Source: an uncultured Muribaculaceae bacterium (GTDB lineage Bacteria > Bacteroidota > Bacteroidia > Bacteroidales > Muribaculaceae). From it: a DNA stretch of 12,827 nucleotides. Within the stretch, counting starts at the first letter, position 1. Each line of letters begins with the position of its first letter. The notes beneath the pieces are model-generated. The model made no database searches and had not been told where the DNA came from. It saw only the letters and a program-made list of their open reading frames with translations. Positions 1-7,273 of this stretch are shown one piece after another. The stretch lies in NCBI GenBank assembly GCA_947177435.1, contig CAMWUM010000021.1, positions 1 through 12,827 of the forward strand, in the 5' to 3' direction. Both the position numbers and the translations under genes were made by a program.

Positions 1-31
1 AAGAAAGGGGGAGCGCTTTGGGCGCTCCCCC
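1..31 (-). terminator. Rho-independent terminator of the ompA-like gene
   Basis: A perfect 10-bp stem has arms 7-16 (GGGGGAGCGC) and 22-31 (GCGCTCCCCC) around a 5-nt loop. On the minus strand the stem is followed directly by CTTTCTT (7 down to 1), a short T-rich tract. It lies about 30 nt past the stop codon of the minus-strand OmpA-family gene, where its terminator should be. The T tract may continue beyond the left edge of the window. Confidence 0.85.
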
Positions 32-62
32 CGGGTCAAGAAGAAAATGTTGCTTATTGCTT

Positions 63-1211
63 TTACTGCTCAGCTTGGATGGTGCAGATGCTTACGCGGT
101 TCCAGCTTTCAACCTCGAACATGTCGCCGATGCCTTCGCCTTGTGCAGTGATGCGGTCGGCATTGATCTTATAGCGGTTGATGAGGAGCGTGCGCACTGC
201 GTCGGCGCGGCGCTGCGCCAGTTGGATATTGAAGTCAAGGTTGCCGTCCTTAGAAGCGTAGCCCTTGATTTCGACCTTTGCTTCGGGATGAGCCTTGAGG
301 TAGTCGGCGATCATCTCTACGTTAGGCATCTGGTCGGCGGTGACGGTCGAAGAACCGATCTTGAAGAATACGAAGCGGACAGAGTTGAGGTAGTCCTTGA
401 TTTCGACCTTCTCCACCACCTCGGCGGGACGGTTCTGGCACTCTTCGAGAGCTGAAGCCAGAGCGGCTGCGTTGGCCTGCCATCCTGCGGTGACTCCCAT
501 CTGCTCGGCCAGTGCGCCGCGGAGGTCATTGATTTGTCCGTTGAGGGCGTCGACCTCGGCCTGGTCGTAGGGGCGAACTACGTCAAACTTGGTGCCGCCC
601 ATGTGGTAAACCACTCCGGCCTGGATGTTGAATGTGGCCTTGTTGGCGTTGTATGCGGCCGATGATTGAGCCACGCCTGCGTCGCTCATGTCGAAGTAAA
701 CCGAAGGCGACACGTTGATGGTGATGCTGTTGCTGGGATTGAAGTTGAAGTTCAGGCCGGCCTTGGTGGCGAAGTAGTTATGGTCTTTGCCTGCTGCCTT
801 GTCGAGGTAGGTGTGGCCCCAGCCTGCGCCTGCCACGGCCTCAAGGCCGAACGGGCGTACATGGCCCGGATATCCTCCGAAGAGGTTGACGAGGTCTACC
901 GCGCCGTATGCGCCGACGTAGGAGTCGTCAAATGCTGTTGTGCTGTGAGTGCGGCCCTTCCAGCTCGAGGTGTTGATTGCTCCCTGGCCTTCGACGCCGA
1001 CTGCGAAAGTCGGGGTGATCTGCTTGTCGATCGTGAGGCCTACTACGGGGCGCATCGATTTGAAGAAGGGGTGATGTGTGAGAGGGGTGGTGACACCGCC
1101 TTGGACGCCGATTGAGAGATTGTCGAACAGTGCGGGCGATTCGATGGCCTGAGCTGATGCGCCGACGAAACCGGCTGCTGCGAGAGTTGAGAGTAAAAGC
1201 AATTTTTTCAT
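63..1211 (-). CDS. OmpA-family outer-membrane protein (beta-barrel plus OmpA C-terminal domain)
   Basis: The 382-residue protein is predicted to sit in the outer membrane and bind peptidoglycan through its C-terminal domain. Residues 1-20 form a Sec signal peptide with a likely cut after ASA (20/21). Residues about 30-205 are rich in alternating aromatic and small residues, as in an eight-stranded barrel. About 215-270 is a helical linker (QINDLRGALAEQ), and about 275-380 is the OmpA-like domain, with FFKIGSSTV, VEIKGYAS and the helix LAQRRADAVRTLL. Arg335 aligns with the conserved peptidoglycan-contacting Arg (E. coli OmpA R286). The partner Asp position (E. coli D271) reads Ser320 in GYASKDG. 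Cys258 and Cys376 are the only cysteines and could pair. The start is an ATG after an A-rich leader with no Shine-Dalgarno site. It has its own terminator downstream, and a terminator lies between it and the upstream operon, so it is probably monocistronic. The family call is firm; the specific paralogue is not. Confidence 0.9.
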   Translation of the reverse strand: MKKLLLLSTLAAAGFVGASAQAIESPALFDNLSIGVQGGVTTPLTHHPFFKSMRPVVGLTIDKQITPTFAVGVEGQGAINTSSWKGRTHSTTAFDDSYVGAYGAVDLVNLFGGYPGHVRPFGLEAVAGAGWGHTYLDKAAGKDHNYFATKAGLNFNFNPSNSITINVSPSVYFDMSDAGVAQSSAAYNANKATFNIQAGVVYHMGGTKFDVVRPYDQAEVDALNGQINDLRGALAEQMGVTAGWQANAAALASALEECQNRPAEVVEKVEIKDYLNSVRFVFFKIGSSTVTADQMPNVEMIADYLKAHPEAKVEIKGYASKDGNLDFNIQLAQRRADAVRTLLINRYKINADRITAQGEGIGDMFEVESWNRVSICTIQAEQ

Positions 1212-1253
1212 ACTTGTGTGTTTTTTTAAGTTAAGGTTGTTTTAAATGTGTTT

Positions 1254-1298
1254 ACGGAAATAAAACGCCCGGCTTTCGATTTTGGTTCGCCGGGCGTT
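1254..1298 (-). terminator. Rho-independent terminator of the pyrG-yidC-apbE-thioesterase operon
   Basis: A perfect 10-bp stem has arms 1264-1273 (AACGCCCGGC) and 1289-1298 (GCCGGGCGTT) around a 15-nt loop. On the minus strand it continues as TTATTTCC. It begins about 20 nt past the thioesterase stop codon. On the plus strand a T-run also follows (1301-1310), so it could stop transcription both ways, though no plus-strand gene reads into it. The 52 nt between this hairpin and the OmpA start must hold the ompA promoter; I see no clear TAnnTTTG there. Confidence 0.85.
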
Positions 1299-1318
1299 AG
1301 ATTTTTTTTATTGATGGG

Positions 1319-1756
1319 TTAAAATTTGCGTTGCTCAAAAGCAGAAATGGCTGAGCGCCAGGCGTCTGGGATGGGCATGCCGGAGTCCTCTGAAATGTTG
1401 AATCCGGCCATCACCACGCGGGCCGTGGCCTTGACCTGGGTTGTGTCGGGGTTGACGATGCGCTGCTCGAGTATGATTGAGCGCTCGCCGATGCTGTCGG
1501 CGCGGGTGAGCACGGCCACGGGTTCGCCAAAGCGGGTCTCGTGGTAGAACTGGCAGTTGATGTTTACGATCACGAGCGACTCCCGACGCGCGGTGAACAG
1601 GTCGCCGAGCACGTGGCTGAAATAGTCGATCTTTCCCAGGTCCATGTACTGCATATATGTAGAGTTGTTGACATGGCCCAGAGAGTCGAGGTCGTTGAAA
1701 CGCTGCTGCACGGGGGTGGAGAGGTGGAATGGATAGGGTGACTCGGGTACTTGCAT
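1319..1756 (-). CDS. Hotdog-fold acyl-CoA thioesterase (4HBT / YbgC-like)
   Basis: The 145-residue cytoplasmic protein has the usual length of a single-domain hotdog thioesterase, an enzyme class that hydrolyses acyl-CoA or acyl-ACP thioesters. The diagnostic segment is RFNDLDSLGHVNN (residues 19-31), followed by STYMQYMDLGKIDYF. Asp24 sits where the catalytic Asp of 4-hydroxybenzoyl-CoA-type thioesterases falls, ahead of the GHVNN turn at the start of the long helix. The rest alternates strands as expected (LVIVNINCQFYHETRFGEPV, SIILEQRIV, TARVVMAGFN). There is no signal peptide. The ATG lies 10 nt past the apbE stop codon and the gene is the last of the operon, just before a strong terminator. 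Substrate cannot be read from the sequence. Its place behind pyrG and yidC suggests a lipid or CoA housekeeping role, which is inference. Confidence 0.85.
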   Translation of the reverse strand: MQVPESPYPFHLSTPVQQRFNDLDSLGHVNNSTYMQYMDLGKIDYFSHVLGDLFTARRESLVIVNINCQFYHETRFGEPVAVLTRADSIGERSIILEQRIVNPDTTQVKATARVVMAGFNISEDSGMPIPDAWRSAISAFEQRKF

Positions 1757-1766
1757 GGGTGTATGG

Positions 1767-2807
1767 TTAGATATCTCCGATTTTTATGATGCTGAGGCTG
1801 CCGTCGGGGGCGGCCACGGCCAGGATGGCGCGCACGCCCTCGGCCTCGAGCATGGCGCGGGCCGAGTCGGCTGGCATGGCCATCGAGGCTGTGGCCAAAG
1901 CGTCGGCCAGCGCGCAGTCGGGGGCGATGATGGTGGCGCTGAGGGTGGAGGTGGCCACGGGACGCCCTGTGGCGGGGCTGATGGTGTGGCCCACGGTGCC
2001 GGCCGAGGTGCTGCGGTAGTTGCGGTAATTGCCCGATGTGGCGATGCAGCAGTCGGTGAGGGCGAGCAGGGCCATGCTGTTGTGCACGACCTCACCGTCG
2101 GGCCCCGACTCGGGGGCGTCGACCTGTATGTGCCAATCCTCGCCTCGGCTGTTGCGGCCCCGCAGGGCTATTTCGCCGCCGATCTCGACCATGTAGTCTT
2201 CGCACCCGCAGCGGCGCAGGGCCTCGGCCACGCGGTCCACGCCGTAGCCCTTGGCCACGGCCGAGAAGTTGAACTCGGTGGCGGGCGATTTCTTGATGAC
2301 GCGTCCGTCGGGAGTGACCGAGCAGTCGAGGATGCCGACCGAGCGCAGGGCGCTGTCGATGGCGGCGCTGTCGGGCACGTCGGTCGCGCCCTGGGCGTAG
2401 CCAAATCCCCATAGGTTGACCAGCGGGGCCACGGTCGGGTCGAATGCTCCGCCGCTGATGCGGCACACGCGCTGCGACAGGGCCATCACCTCGGCCAGTC
2501 CTCGGTCGGCTCGCACGGTGGTGTCGCCGGCGTTGACGCGGCTGATGAGCGAGCCCGGGCAGAATGGCGACAGGGTGGAGTCGATGCGGGCGATCTCGGC
2601 GGCGATGGTGTCGGCCAGGTCGCGCGCATTCTTATAGGTGATGTGGTAGGTGGTGCCCCAGGCCATGCCTTCGGCCTTGCGGTACTCCGGCTCGCTGCTG
2701 CCGCCGCACGAGCACAGGGCCAGGCACAGGGCAGCCATCAAAGCCACAGCGCCAGGCCGGAGCCTGGCGCGTGATATGTTGGATATAACGGATGTGTGCA
2801 TTTGCAT
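1767..2807 (-). CDS. apbE: FAD:protein FMN transferase, ApbE family lipoprotein
   Basis: The 346-residue enzyme uses FAD to attach FMN covalently to Thr/Ser residues of target flavoproteins (known targets of the family include NqrB/NqrC and RnfG/RnfD subunits). An N-terminal signal with a lipobox ends LCSC at Cys34, so the protein is probably anchored facing the periplasm. Family landmarks appear in order: MAWGTTYHI (48-56), SRVNAGD (89-95), GGAFDPTVAPLVNLWGFG (119-136), FSAVAKGYGVD (181-191), MVEIGGEIALRG (206-217), IATSGNYRNY (255-264), HTISPATGRP (274-283), and the metal-ligand region APDCALADALATA (295-307). All key blocks are present and the length is normal. The ATG at 2807 is 4 nt past the yidC stop codon; a second in-frame ATG follows two codons later. 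No Rnf/Nqr target genes lie in the window, so its client is unknown. Confidence 0.95.
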   Translation of the reverse strand: MQMHTSVISNISRARLRPGAVALMAALCLALCSCGGSSEPEYRKAEGMAWGTTYHITYKNARDLADTIAAEIARIDSTLSPFCPGSLISRVNAGDTTVRADRGLAEVMALSQRVCRISGGAFDPTVAPLVNLWGFGYAQGATDVPDSAAIDSALRSVGILDCSVTPDGRVIKKSPATEFNFSAVAKGYGVDRVAEALRRCGCEDYMVEIGGEIALRGRNSRGEDWHIQVDAPESGPDGEVVHNSMALLALTDCCIATSGNYRNYRSTSAGTVGHTISPATGRPVATSTLSATIIAPDCALADALATASMAMPADSARAMLEAEGVRAILAVAAPDGSLSIIKIGDI

Positions 2808-2811
2808 GGGT

Positions 2812-4923
2812 TTAGCGGCGCTTTTTGGCGTTCTCCTTGGCCTGCTGGCGCATCTGGGCCTCCTGGGCTTTCTGCATCTCCTGCAGGCGAGCCATGAAGC
2901 CGCTCTTTTTCTTGGGCTTCTTGGCGTTTTCGAGCAGCTCGGCGCGCACCTTCTTCTCGTTGATGCACTTGCGGAAAATCCATGTCTGCACGATGGTGAT
3001 CAGAAGCGACAGGAAATAGTAGTAGCTAAGGCCCGAGGCGTAGTCGTTGAAGATGAAGAGGAACATCACGGGCATCAGGTACATCATCCACTTCATCATG
3101 CCTTGCTGCGGGCCGGCGGCGGCGTTGTTCTGCATGCTGATGCGGGCATAGATAATGTTGGTGATGGTCATGAGCAAGCAGAAGAGGCTGACGTGGTTGC
3201 CGTAGAAGGGGATGGTGAACGGCAGGGTCAGGATCGAGTCGGGCGCCGAGAGGTCGTGGGCCCAGAGGAAGCTCTGGCCGCGCAGCTCGATGGCCGAGGG
3301 GAAGAACGAGAACATGGCGATGAGGATGGGCATCTGCAGCAGCATCGGCAGGCAGCCCGAGAAGGGCGAGGCGCCTACGCGGCCGTAGAGGGCCATGGTC
3401 TCCTGCTGGCGCTTCATGGCGTTTTCGTTGCCGGGGTATTTCTCGTTGATTTCCTTGATTTCGGGGGCGAGCACGCGCATCTTGGCCTGCGACATGTAGC
3501 TCTTCCATGTGAAGGGGAAGATGATGAGCTTGATGAAAATGGTGAGCAGCAGGATGATGATGCCGTAGTTGCTGATGAATTTGCTCAGGAAGTTGAACAC
3601 CGGGATGATGATCAGCTGGTTGATCCATCTCATCGGGCCCCAGCCCAGGGGCACGAGGCGGTTGAGGTCGAGGTCGTCCTTGGCGTCGACGTACTTGTCG
3701 ATGTCAGAGAGGGTCTCGTATGAGTTGGGGCCGAAGTAGAAGTTGAATGCCAGCGGCCGGGGATTGTTGAGGTCGTAAGGCACCTCGGCGTTTACGGTCA
3801 TTTCCTTGACGTACACCTGGTTGTCGTTCATAGCCACGGAGGTGGCGGAGGCGTCCTTGAAGGGCTGGTCGGCGATGATTACCGACGAGAAGAACTGGTT
3901 TTTGAAGGCGAACCATTCGGCGCCGTAGATGTCGTTCTTGGTCTGGGTCTTGTTGGAATTGAGATCCTTGGGGCCTTTTGACGATGTCTTGTAGTACAGG
4001 GCGCTGTTGCGGTTCTCAAAGCTGCGTCCCTTTTCGTTGCGGGCCATGAGCTGGTGCCAGGCGAACTTGCCGGTGGTGGTGCCCGGGGCCAGGACGTCGA
4101 GGATGCCGTTCTGCTCGATCTGCATATTTACGATATAACCGCAGCGGTCGTTGAGCGTGTATCGGATCTGCCAGTACACGTTGTCGCCGAAGTCGAGCTT
4201 CATCACCACCGACGTGTCGGTCTTCTCGGCCAGGTCGAAGTAGAGGTCGCTGGTCTTGGCGAAGTCGTTGTTGCGGGTGGGGAATTCGAATGAGTACGCG
4301 CCGGTCTTGGCGTTGAAGAGCTCGACGGGCACGGTGTCGGCCTTATCGTCGTCGCCCAGTTCCTTGTCGTACTTGTTGAGGGTGGCGCTCTCGATGATGC
4401 CGCCCTTGGTGTTGAACGTGAGGGTGAGGGCTCCGTCGGCGCTGGTGAGCGAGCAGGTCTGCTCGGTGCCGTAGCGGTGCGGGGCCAGGTATTTGTCGCC
4501 GCCGTAGGTGGTGAGCATGGCGGCGAGCTTCTTGCAGGCATCCTGTTCGCGTCCGGTCATGGGGGCGCCGGTCTGGACTTTTCCTAACAGGGCCTCAATG
4601 GCATAGGCGGTATCGGCCATCATCACGGTGCCGGCGGCCACGGCCGTGGAGTCGGATGTGCTCACGGCCAGGAGTTCGATTTCGGGCACTGCCAGGCGCA
4701 TGGTGTCGGCGCCGGCTTCCTTGCCAAACTGCTGGGCGATGCTCACGAGTTGGGCCGCGGCATTCGTGTCGAGGGCAGCGGGCTCGATGGTGGCCTCGGT
4801 CTTGGCTTGCTGCTGCTCGGCCTGCGATTGCTTGCGGTTGCACTGGCTGATGGCGAAGAATGTGACCACCATCAGCAGCATCATGATCAGCAGTGTGGAG
4901 TTGTTGTTGTTATTATTTCCCAT
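2812..4923 (-). CDS. yidC: Membrane protein insertase YidC
   Basis: The 703-residue inner-membrane insertase integrates and folds membrane proteins, alone or with SecYEG. An N-terminal membrane helix (about 11-27) follows a poly-Asn start (residues 3-8). A large periplasmic beta-rich domain spans about 150-400, with TFNTKGGIIESATLNKY and EWFAFKNQFFSSVI typical of YidC. The five-helix core follows: about 434-471, the cytoplasmic hairpin SYMSQAKMRVLAPEI (475-489), 522-541, 576-594 and 612-650. Arg483 aligns with the groove Arg of E. coli YidC (R366). The C-tail (655-703) is strongly basic and probably cytoplasmic, suited to ribosome contact. At 703 residues it is longer than the E. coli protein, mainly through an acidic, Ala-rich linker (about 30-140) between the first helix and the periplasmic domain. 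The ATG lies 36 nt after pyrG; apbE follows after 4 nt. Confidence 0.97.
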   Translation of the reverse strand: MGNNNNNNSTLLIMMLLMVVTFFAISQCNRKQSQAEQQQAKTEATIEPAALDTNAAAQLVSIAQQFGKEAGADTMRLAVPEIELLAVSTSDSTAVAAGTVMMADTAYAIEALLGKVQTGAPMTGREQDACKKLAAMLTTYGGDKYLAPHRYGTEQTCSLTSADGALTLTFNTKGGIIESATLNKYDKELGDDDKADTVPVELFNAKTGAYSFEFPTRNNDFAKTSDLYFDLAEKTDTSVVMKLDFGDNVYWQIRYTLNDRCGYIVNMQIEQNGILDVLAPGTTTGKFAWHQLMARNEKGRSFENRNSALYYKTSSKGPKDLNSNKTQTKNDIYGAEWFAFKNQFFSSVIIADQPFKDASATSVAMNDNQVYVKEMTVNAEVPYDLNNPRPLAFNFYFGPNSYETLSDIDKYVDAKDDLDLNRLVPLGWGPMRWINQLIIIPVFNFLSKFISNYGIIILLLTIFIKLIIFPFTWKSYMSQAKMRVLAPEIKEINEKYPGNENAMKRQQETMALYGRVGASPFSGCLPMLLQMPILIAMFSFFPSAIELRGQSFLWAHDLSAPDSILTLPFTIPFYGNHVSLFCLLMTITNIIYARISMQNNAAAGPQQGMMKWMMYLMPVMFLFIFNDYASGLSYYYFLSLLITIVQTWIFRKCINEKKVRAELLENAKKPKKKSGFMARLQEMQKAQEAQMRQQAKENAKKRR

Positions 4924-4959
4924 TATTCTTTAATGTTGTCGATTTATAAGGTAAGCGGG

Positions 4960-6558
4960 TCACTGGCCGATGGCGGCGCGCATGAAGGCCATGAACAGAG
5001 GGTTGGGCCTCAGCACCGTGCTGTTGTACTCGGGGTGGTACTGCGTGCCCACGTACCAGCGCAGCGAGGGCACCTCCACCACCTCCACCAGGCCGGTGAG
5101 GGGGTTGCGGCCCACGCATCGCATGCCGGCGTCCTCCAGGGCCTGGCGGTAGGCCTCGTTGAGTTCGAAGCGATGCCTGTGGCGCTCGCGTATGTCGGTC
5201 GATCCGTATGCCTCGGCGGCCTTGGATTCGGACTCCAGACGGCAGTCGTAGGCACCCAGGCGCATTGTGCCGCCCAGGTTGCTGATGCTCTTCTGCTCGT
5301 CCATCAGGTCGATTACGGGGTGCTTGGTATTGGGGTCCATCTCGGTGGAATGGGCGTCGGCCAGGCCCAGCACGTTGCGGGCGTACTCGATGACCATGCA
5401 CTGCATGCCCAGGCAGATGCCCAGGGTGGGCACGTCGTGCTCGCGGCACCAGCGCAGGGCCACGAACTTGCCCTCGATGCCCCTCTGTCCGAAGCCGGGA
5501 GCCACGATCACGCCGTCGAGGCCCGCGAGCTTCTCGTCGACATTGCTCTCATCGAGCTTCTCGCTGTGCACGTACACCAGGTCGAGCTTGCGGTCCAGGT
5601 GGGTGGCCGACTGCAGCAGGGCCTCGTTGATTGACTTGTAGGCGTCTTGGAGTTCCACGTATTTGCCCACCAGGCCGATGCGCACGGTCTGGGTGGCGCT
5701 GTGCAGCTTGTCCAGGAAGTGCATCCAGGGCTCCATGTGAGGCTCGCCCTCGACGGGCACGCCCGTCTTGCGCAGCACGATCTCGTCGAGGTGCTGGGCG
5801 TGCATCACCAGCGGCACTTCGTAGATTGACGGGCAGTCGGGCGACTGGATTACGGCGTCAGGGGCCACGTTGCAGAACTGAGCGATCTTGCGGCGCATCT
5901 CGGCGGGGATGTCCTTCTCGGTGCGCAGGATCAGGATGTCGGGCTGCAGGCCTTCGGCTTGCAGCTCCTTGACGCTGTGCTGCGTGGGCTTGGTCTTGAG
6001 TTCCTTGGCTGCGTGCAGGTAGGGCACGTAGGTGAGGTGGATGCACAGGCAGTTCTGGCCGAGCTCCCAGCGGAGCTGGCGTACGCTCTCGACGAACGGC
6101 TGCGACTCGATGTCGCCGATGGTGCCTCCGATCTCGTTGATTACGAAGTCGTAATCGCCCGAGGCGCCGAGCATCTTGACGTTGCGCTTGATTTCGTCGG
6201 TGATGTGGGGCACGATCTGCACGGTCTTGCCCAGGTAGTCGCCATGGCGCTCCTTGTTTATTACGGTCTGGAAAATGCGTCCCGAGGTGACGTTGTTGGC
6301 CCTCGAGGTGCGTATGTCGGTGAAGCGCTCGTAGTGGCCCAGGTCGAGGTCGGTCTCGGTGCCGTCCTCGGTCACGTAGCACTCGCCGTGCTCGTAGGGG
6401 TTGAGCGTGCCGGGATCGACGTTGATGTACGGGTCGAACTTCTGGATAGTGACCCTGTAGCCGCGGGCCTTAAGCAGGCAGGCCAGAGAGGCCGAGATGA
6501 TGCCCTTGCCGAGCGAGGACACCACGCCGCCAGTGACAAAGATGTATTTAGTTTCCAC
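4960..6558 (-). CDS. pyrG: CTP synthase (glutamine-hydrolysing)
   Basis: This 532-residue cytoplasmic enzyme makes CTP from UTP, ATP and glutamine, the last step of pyrimidine nucleotide synthesis. The N-terminal synthetase domain (about 1-268) opens KYIFVTGGVVSSLGKGI, with the ATP loop SSLGKG at 14-19 and the Mg/nucleotide segment FDPYINVDPGTLNPYEHGE (41-59). The class I glutamine amidotransferase domain (about 292-532) has the oxyanion loop PGFGQRG (354-360), the nucleophile Cys382 in GICLGMQ, and the His508/Glu510 pair in QYHPEY. All catalytic residues are intact and the length is normal. It is the first gene of the minus-strand run, and yidC follows 36 nt downstream. A TAATTTTG -7-like element 30 nt before the ATG fits a short leader with no Shine-Dalgarno site. 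Confidence 0.98.
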   Translation of the reverse strand: METKYIFVTGGVVSSLGKGIISASLACLLKARGYRVTIQKFDPYINVDPGTLNPYEHGECYVTEDGTETDLDLGHYERFTDIRTSRANNVTSGRIFQTVINKERHGDYLGKTVQIVPHITDEIKRNVKMLGASGDYDFVINEIGGTIGDIESQPFVESVRQLRWELGQNCLCIHLTYVPYLHAAKELKTKPTQHSVKELQAEGLQPDILILRTEKDIPAEMRRKIAQFCNVAPDAVIQSPDCPSIYEVPLVMHAQHLDEIVLRKTGVPVEGEPHMEPWMHFLDKLHSATQTVRIGLVGKYVELQDAYKSINEALLQSATHLDRKLDLVYVHSEKLDESNVDEKLAGLDGVIVAPGFGQRGIEGKFVALRWCREHDVPTLGICLGMQCMVIEYARNVLGLADAHSTEMDPNTKHPVIDLMDEQKSISNLGGTMRLGAYDCRLESESKAAEAYGSTDIRERHRHRFELNEAYRQALEDAGMRCVGRNPLTGLVEVVEVPSLRWYVGTQYHPEYNSTVLRPNPLFMAFMRAAIGQ

Positions 6559-6587
6559 TTTGCAAAAAATAAATGCCTATTAAGGCG

Positions 6588-6595
6588 CAAAATTA
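6588..6595 (-). promoter_or_regulatory. Putative -7 element for the pyrG operon
   Basis: On the minus strand, 6595 to 6588 reads TAATTTTG, a full match to the Bacteroidetes TAnnTTTG -7 element. Transcription would start near 6581, leaving a leader of about 22 nt before the pyrG ATG. No TTTG sits at the expected -33 spacing, so support rests on the -7 match and position alone. Confidence 0.45.
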
Positions 6596-6610
6596 CGAAT
6601 TTTTTCCGAA

Positions 6611-6618
6611 TATGTTTG
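6611..6618 (+). promoter_or_regulatory. Putative -7 element for the small TPR gene
   Basis: The plus strand reads TATGTTTG, matching TAnnTTTG. It would give a start site near 6625 and a leader of about 45 nt before the ATG at 6672. No -33 TTTG is visible about 20 bp upstream. The element is 15 bp from the oppositely facing pyrG -7 candidate, so the two promoters would overlap. Confidence 0.35.
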
Positions 6619-6671
6619 TATTGACGCCGAAAATGATTAAATTTGCTTTTCGGATTTTTGAATTTGACTAT

Positions 6672-6917
6672 ATGGAAGTGAATGATAAGCTGATTGAGGA
6701 GGAGCGCATGCTGACTGAGCGGATAGAGGCTAACCCCGACGACGCCGACGCGCGGTACCGCCGCGGGCGGGTGCGTTGGCGCATGGGCGACCGCGCAGGC
6801 GCCATCTCTGACTACGAGCACGCCGCTGCGGCCGATCCGTCGTCGCCCGCCGCCGCGGCCCTGCAGATGACGCGCCAGATAATGGACTTCTACAATCCCG
6901 ACTTGCTCAACCCCTGA
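6672..6917 (+). CDS. Small tetratricopeptide (TPR) repeat protein
   Basis: An 81-residue protein begins MEVNDKLIEEERMLTERIEA. It holds about one and a half TPR-like helix pairs: the segment NPDDADARYRRGRVRWRMGD (about 21-40) followed by RAGAISDYEHAAAADPSSP carries the TPR spacing of small and aromatic residues. It ends IMDFYNPDLLNP, a tail I associate with small Bacteroidetes TPR proteins. Single TPR units usually bind another protein, so a scaffold or chaperone-like role is possible; no enzymatic motif is present. I chose the ATG at 6672, not the in-frame ATG at 6573: the added 33 residues look unlike a TPR and the upstream start would lie inside the pyrG/TPR promoter region. The gene converges on the ferredoxin gene with a shared hairpin. 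The TPR call is fairly sure; the function is unknown. Confidence 0.75.
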   Translation: MEVNDKLIEEERMLTERIEANPDDADARYRRGRVRWRMGDRAGAISDYEHAAAADPSSPAAAALQMTRQIMDFYNPDLLNP

Positions 6918-6922
6918 CAAAA

Positions 6923-6959
6923 CACGAGGGCGCGCCATCCGGAGATGGCACGCCCTGTG
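6923..6959. terminator. Bidirectional terminator between the TPR and ferredoxin genes
   Basis: Arms AGGGCG (6927-6932) plus GCCATC (6934-6939) pair with GATGGC (6944-6949) plus CGCCCT (6951-6956). There is one C/A mismatch and a CGGA tetraloop; CAC (6923-6925) can add to GTG (6957-6959). The plus side runs into GGTTATTCC and the minus side into a short TTTT (GTGTTTTGTC). It lies between two convergent stop codons (6917 and 6982), as expected for a shared terminator. The T tracts are modest. Confidence 0.7.
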
Positions 6960-6981
6960 GTTATTCCTTGCTGATCGCTGA

Positions 6982-7152
6982 TTATTCGCCGGGAATGATA
7001 GCGTCATTGGGGCATACGCTTGCGCAGGTGCCGCAGTCGATGCAGGTGTCGGGGTCGATCACGTAGATGGGGCCCTCGCTGATAGCCTCTACCGGGCATT
7101 CGGGCAGGCAGGTGCCGCAAGCGACACAGCTGTCGGTGATTACATAAGCCAT
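6982..7152 (-). CDS. 2[4Fe-4S] bacterial-type ferredoxin
   Basis: This 56-residue gene translates as a clostridial-type ferredoxin starting MAYVITDSCVACGTC. Two complete CxxCxxCxxxCP motifs are present: Cys9, 12, 15, 19-Pro and Cys37, 40, 43, 47-Pro, with the usual crossed cluster ligation. Length, pseudo-twofold symmetry and acidic character are normal for this small soluble electron carrier, which in anaerobes typically accepts electrons from pyruvate:ferredoxin oxidoreductase. The ATG at 7152 starts the conserved MAYVI N-terminus. A well-formed Bacteroidetes promoter lies about 48 nt upstream (7200-7230), and a shared hairpin follows its stop codon. It stands alone, with no oxidoreductase subunit beside it, so it is probably a general carrier. 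Confidence 0.95.
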   Translation of the reverse strand: MAYVITDSCVACGTCLPECPVEAISEGPIYVIDPDTCIDCGTCASVCPNDAIIPGE

Positions 7153-7199
7153 GATGGGAATTTTTTAAGAATTATACGTATATGTTCTAAATTGCGCTG

Positions 7200-7230
7200 C
7201 AAATGTATGCATAATTTCTGAAATCCCCAA
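7200..7230 (-). promoter_or_regulatory. Bacteroidetes-type promoter for the ferredoxin gene
   Basis: On the minus strand, TTG (7230-7228) is followed after exactly 20 bp by TACATTTG (7207-7200), a full TAnnTTTG match. Transcription would start near 7193, giving a leader of about 40 nt before the ATG at 7152. Both elements, spacing and distance to the gene fit. Confidence 0.65.
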
Positions 7231-7239
7231 TCAAAATCG

Positions 7240-7273
7240 GCAAAAAATCGGCCTGGCCGGCCTAATTTTTTGC
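7240..7273. repeat. Symmetric inverted repeat between the divergent ferredoxin and kinase genes
   Basis: GCAAAAAAT (7240-7248) pairs perfectly with ATTTTTTGC (7265-7273). Inside, GGCC (7250-7253) pairs with GGCC (7259-7262) around a TGGCC loop, with a small C/TA internal loop between the stems. The A-run, GC core, T-run layout is that of a bidirectional terminator, yet no genes converge here. It may insulate the two divergent promoters or bind a dimeric regulator (inference). Confidence 0.6.

Noticed and set aside
2650..3723. A long plus-strand open frame of about 357 codons opposite apbE and yidC
   Set aside because: It is low-complexity and rich in His, Glu, Val and Ala, as expected of an antisense shadow in GC-rich DNA, and it overlaps two well-recognised genes.
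4900..4923. The Asn run at the N-terminus of YidC as a frameshift or repeat-expansion error
   Set aside because: The frame is intact on both sides, the membrane helix follows directly, and polar N-termini before this helix are plausible in YidC.
6573..6671. An N-terminal extension of the TPR protein from the in-frame ATG at 6573
   Set aside because: The added residues do not resemble a TPR or signal peptide and would overlap the promoter region shared with pyrG.
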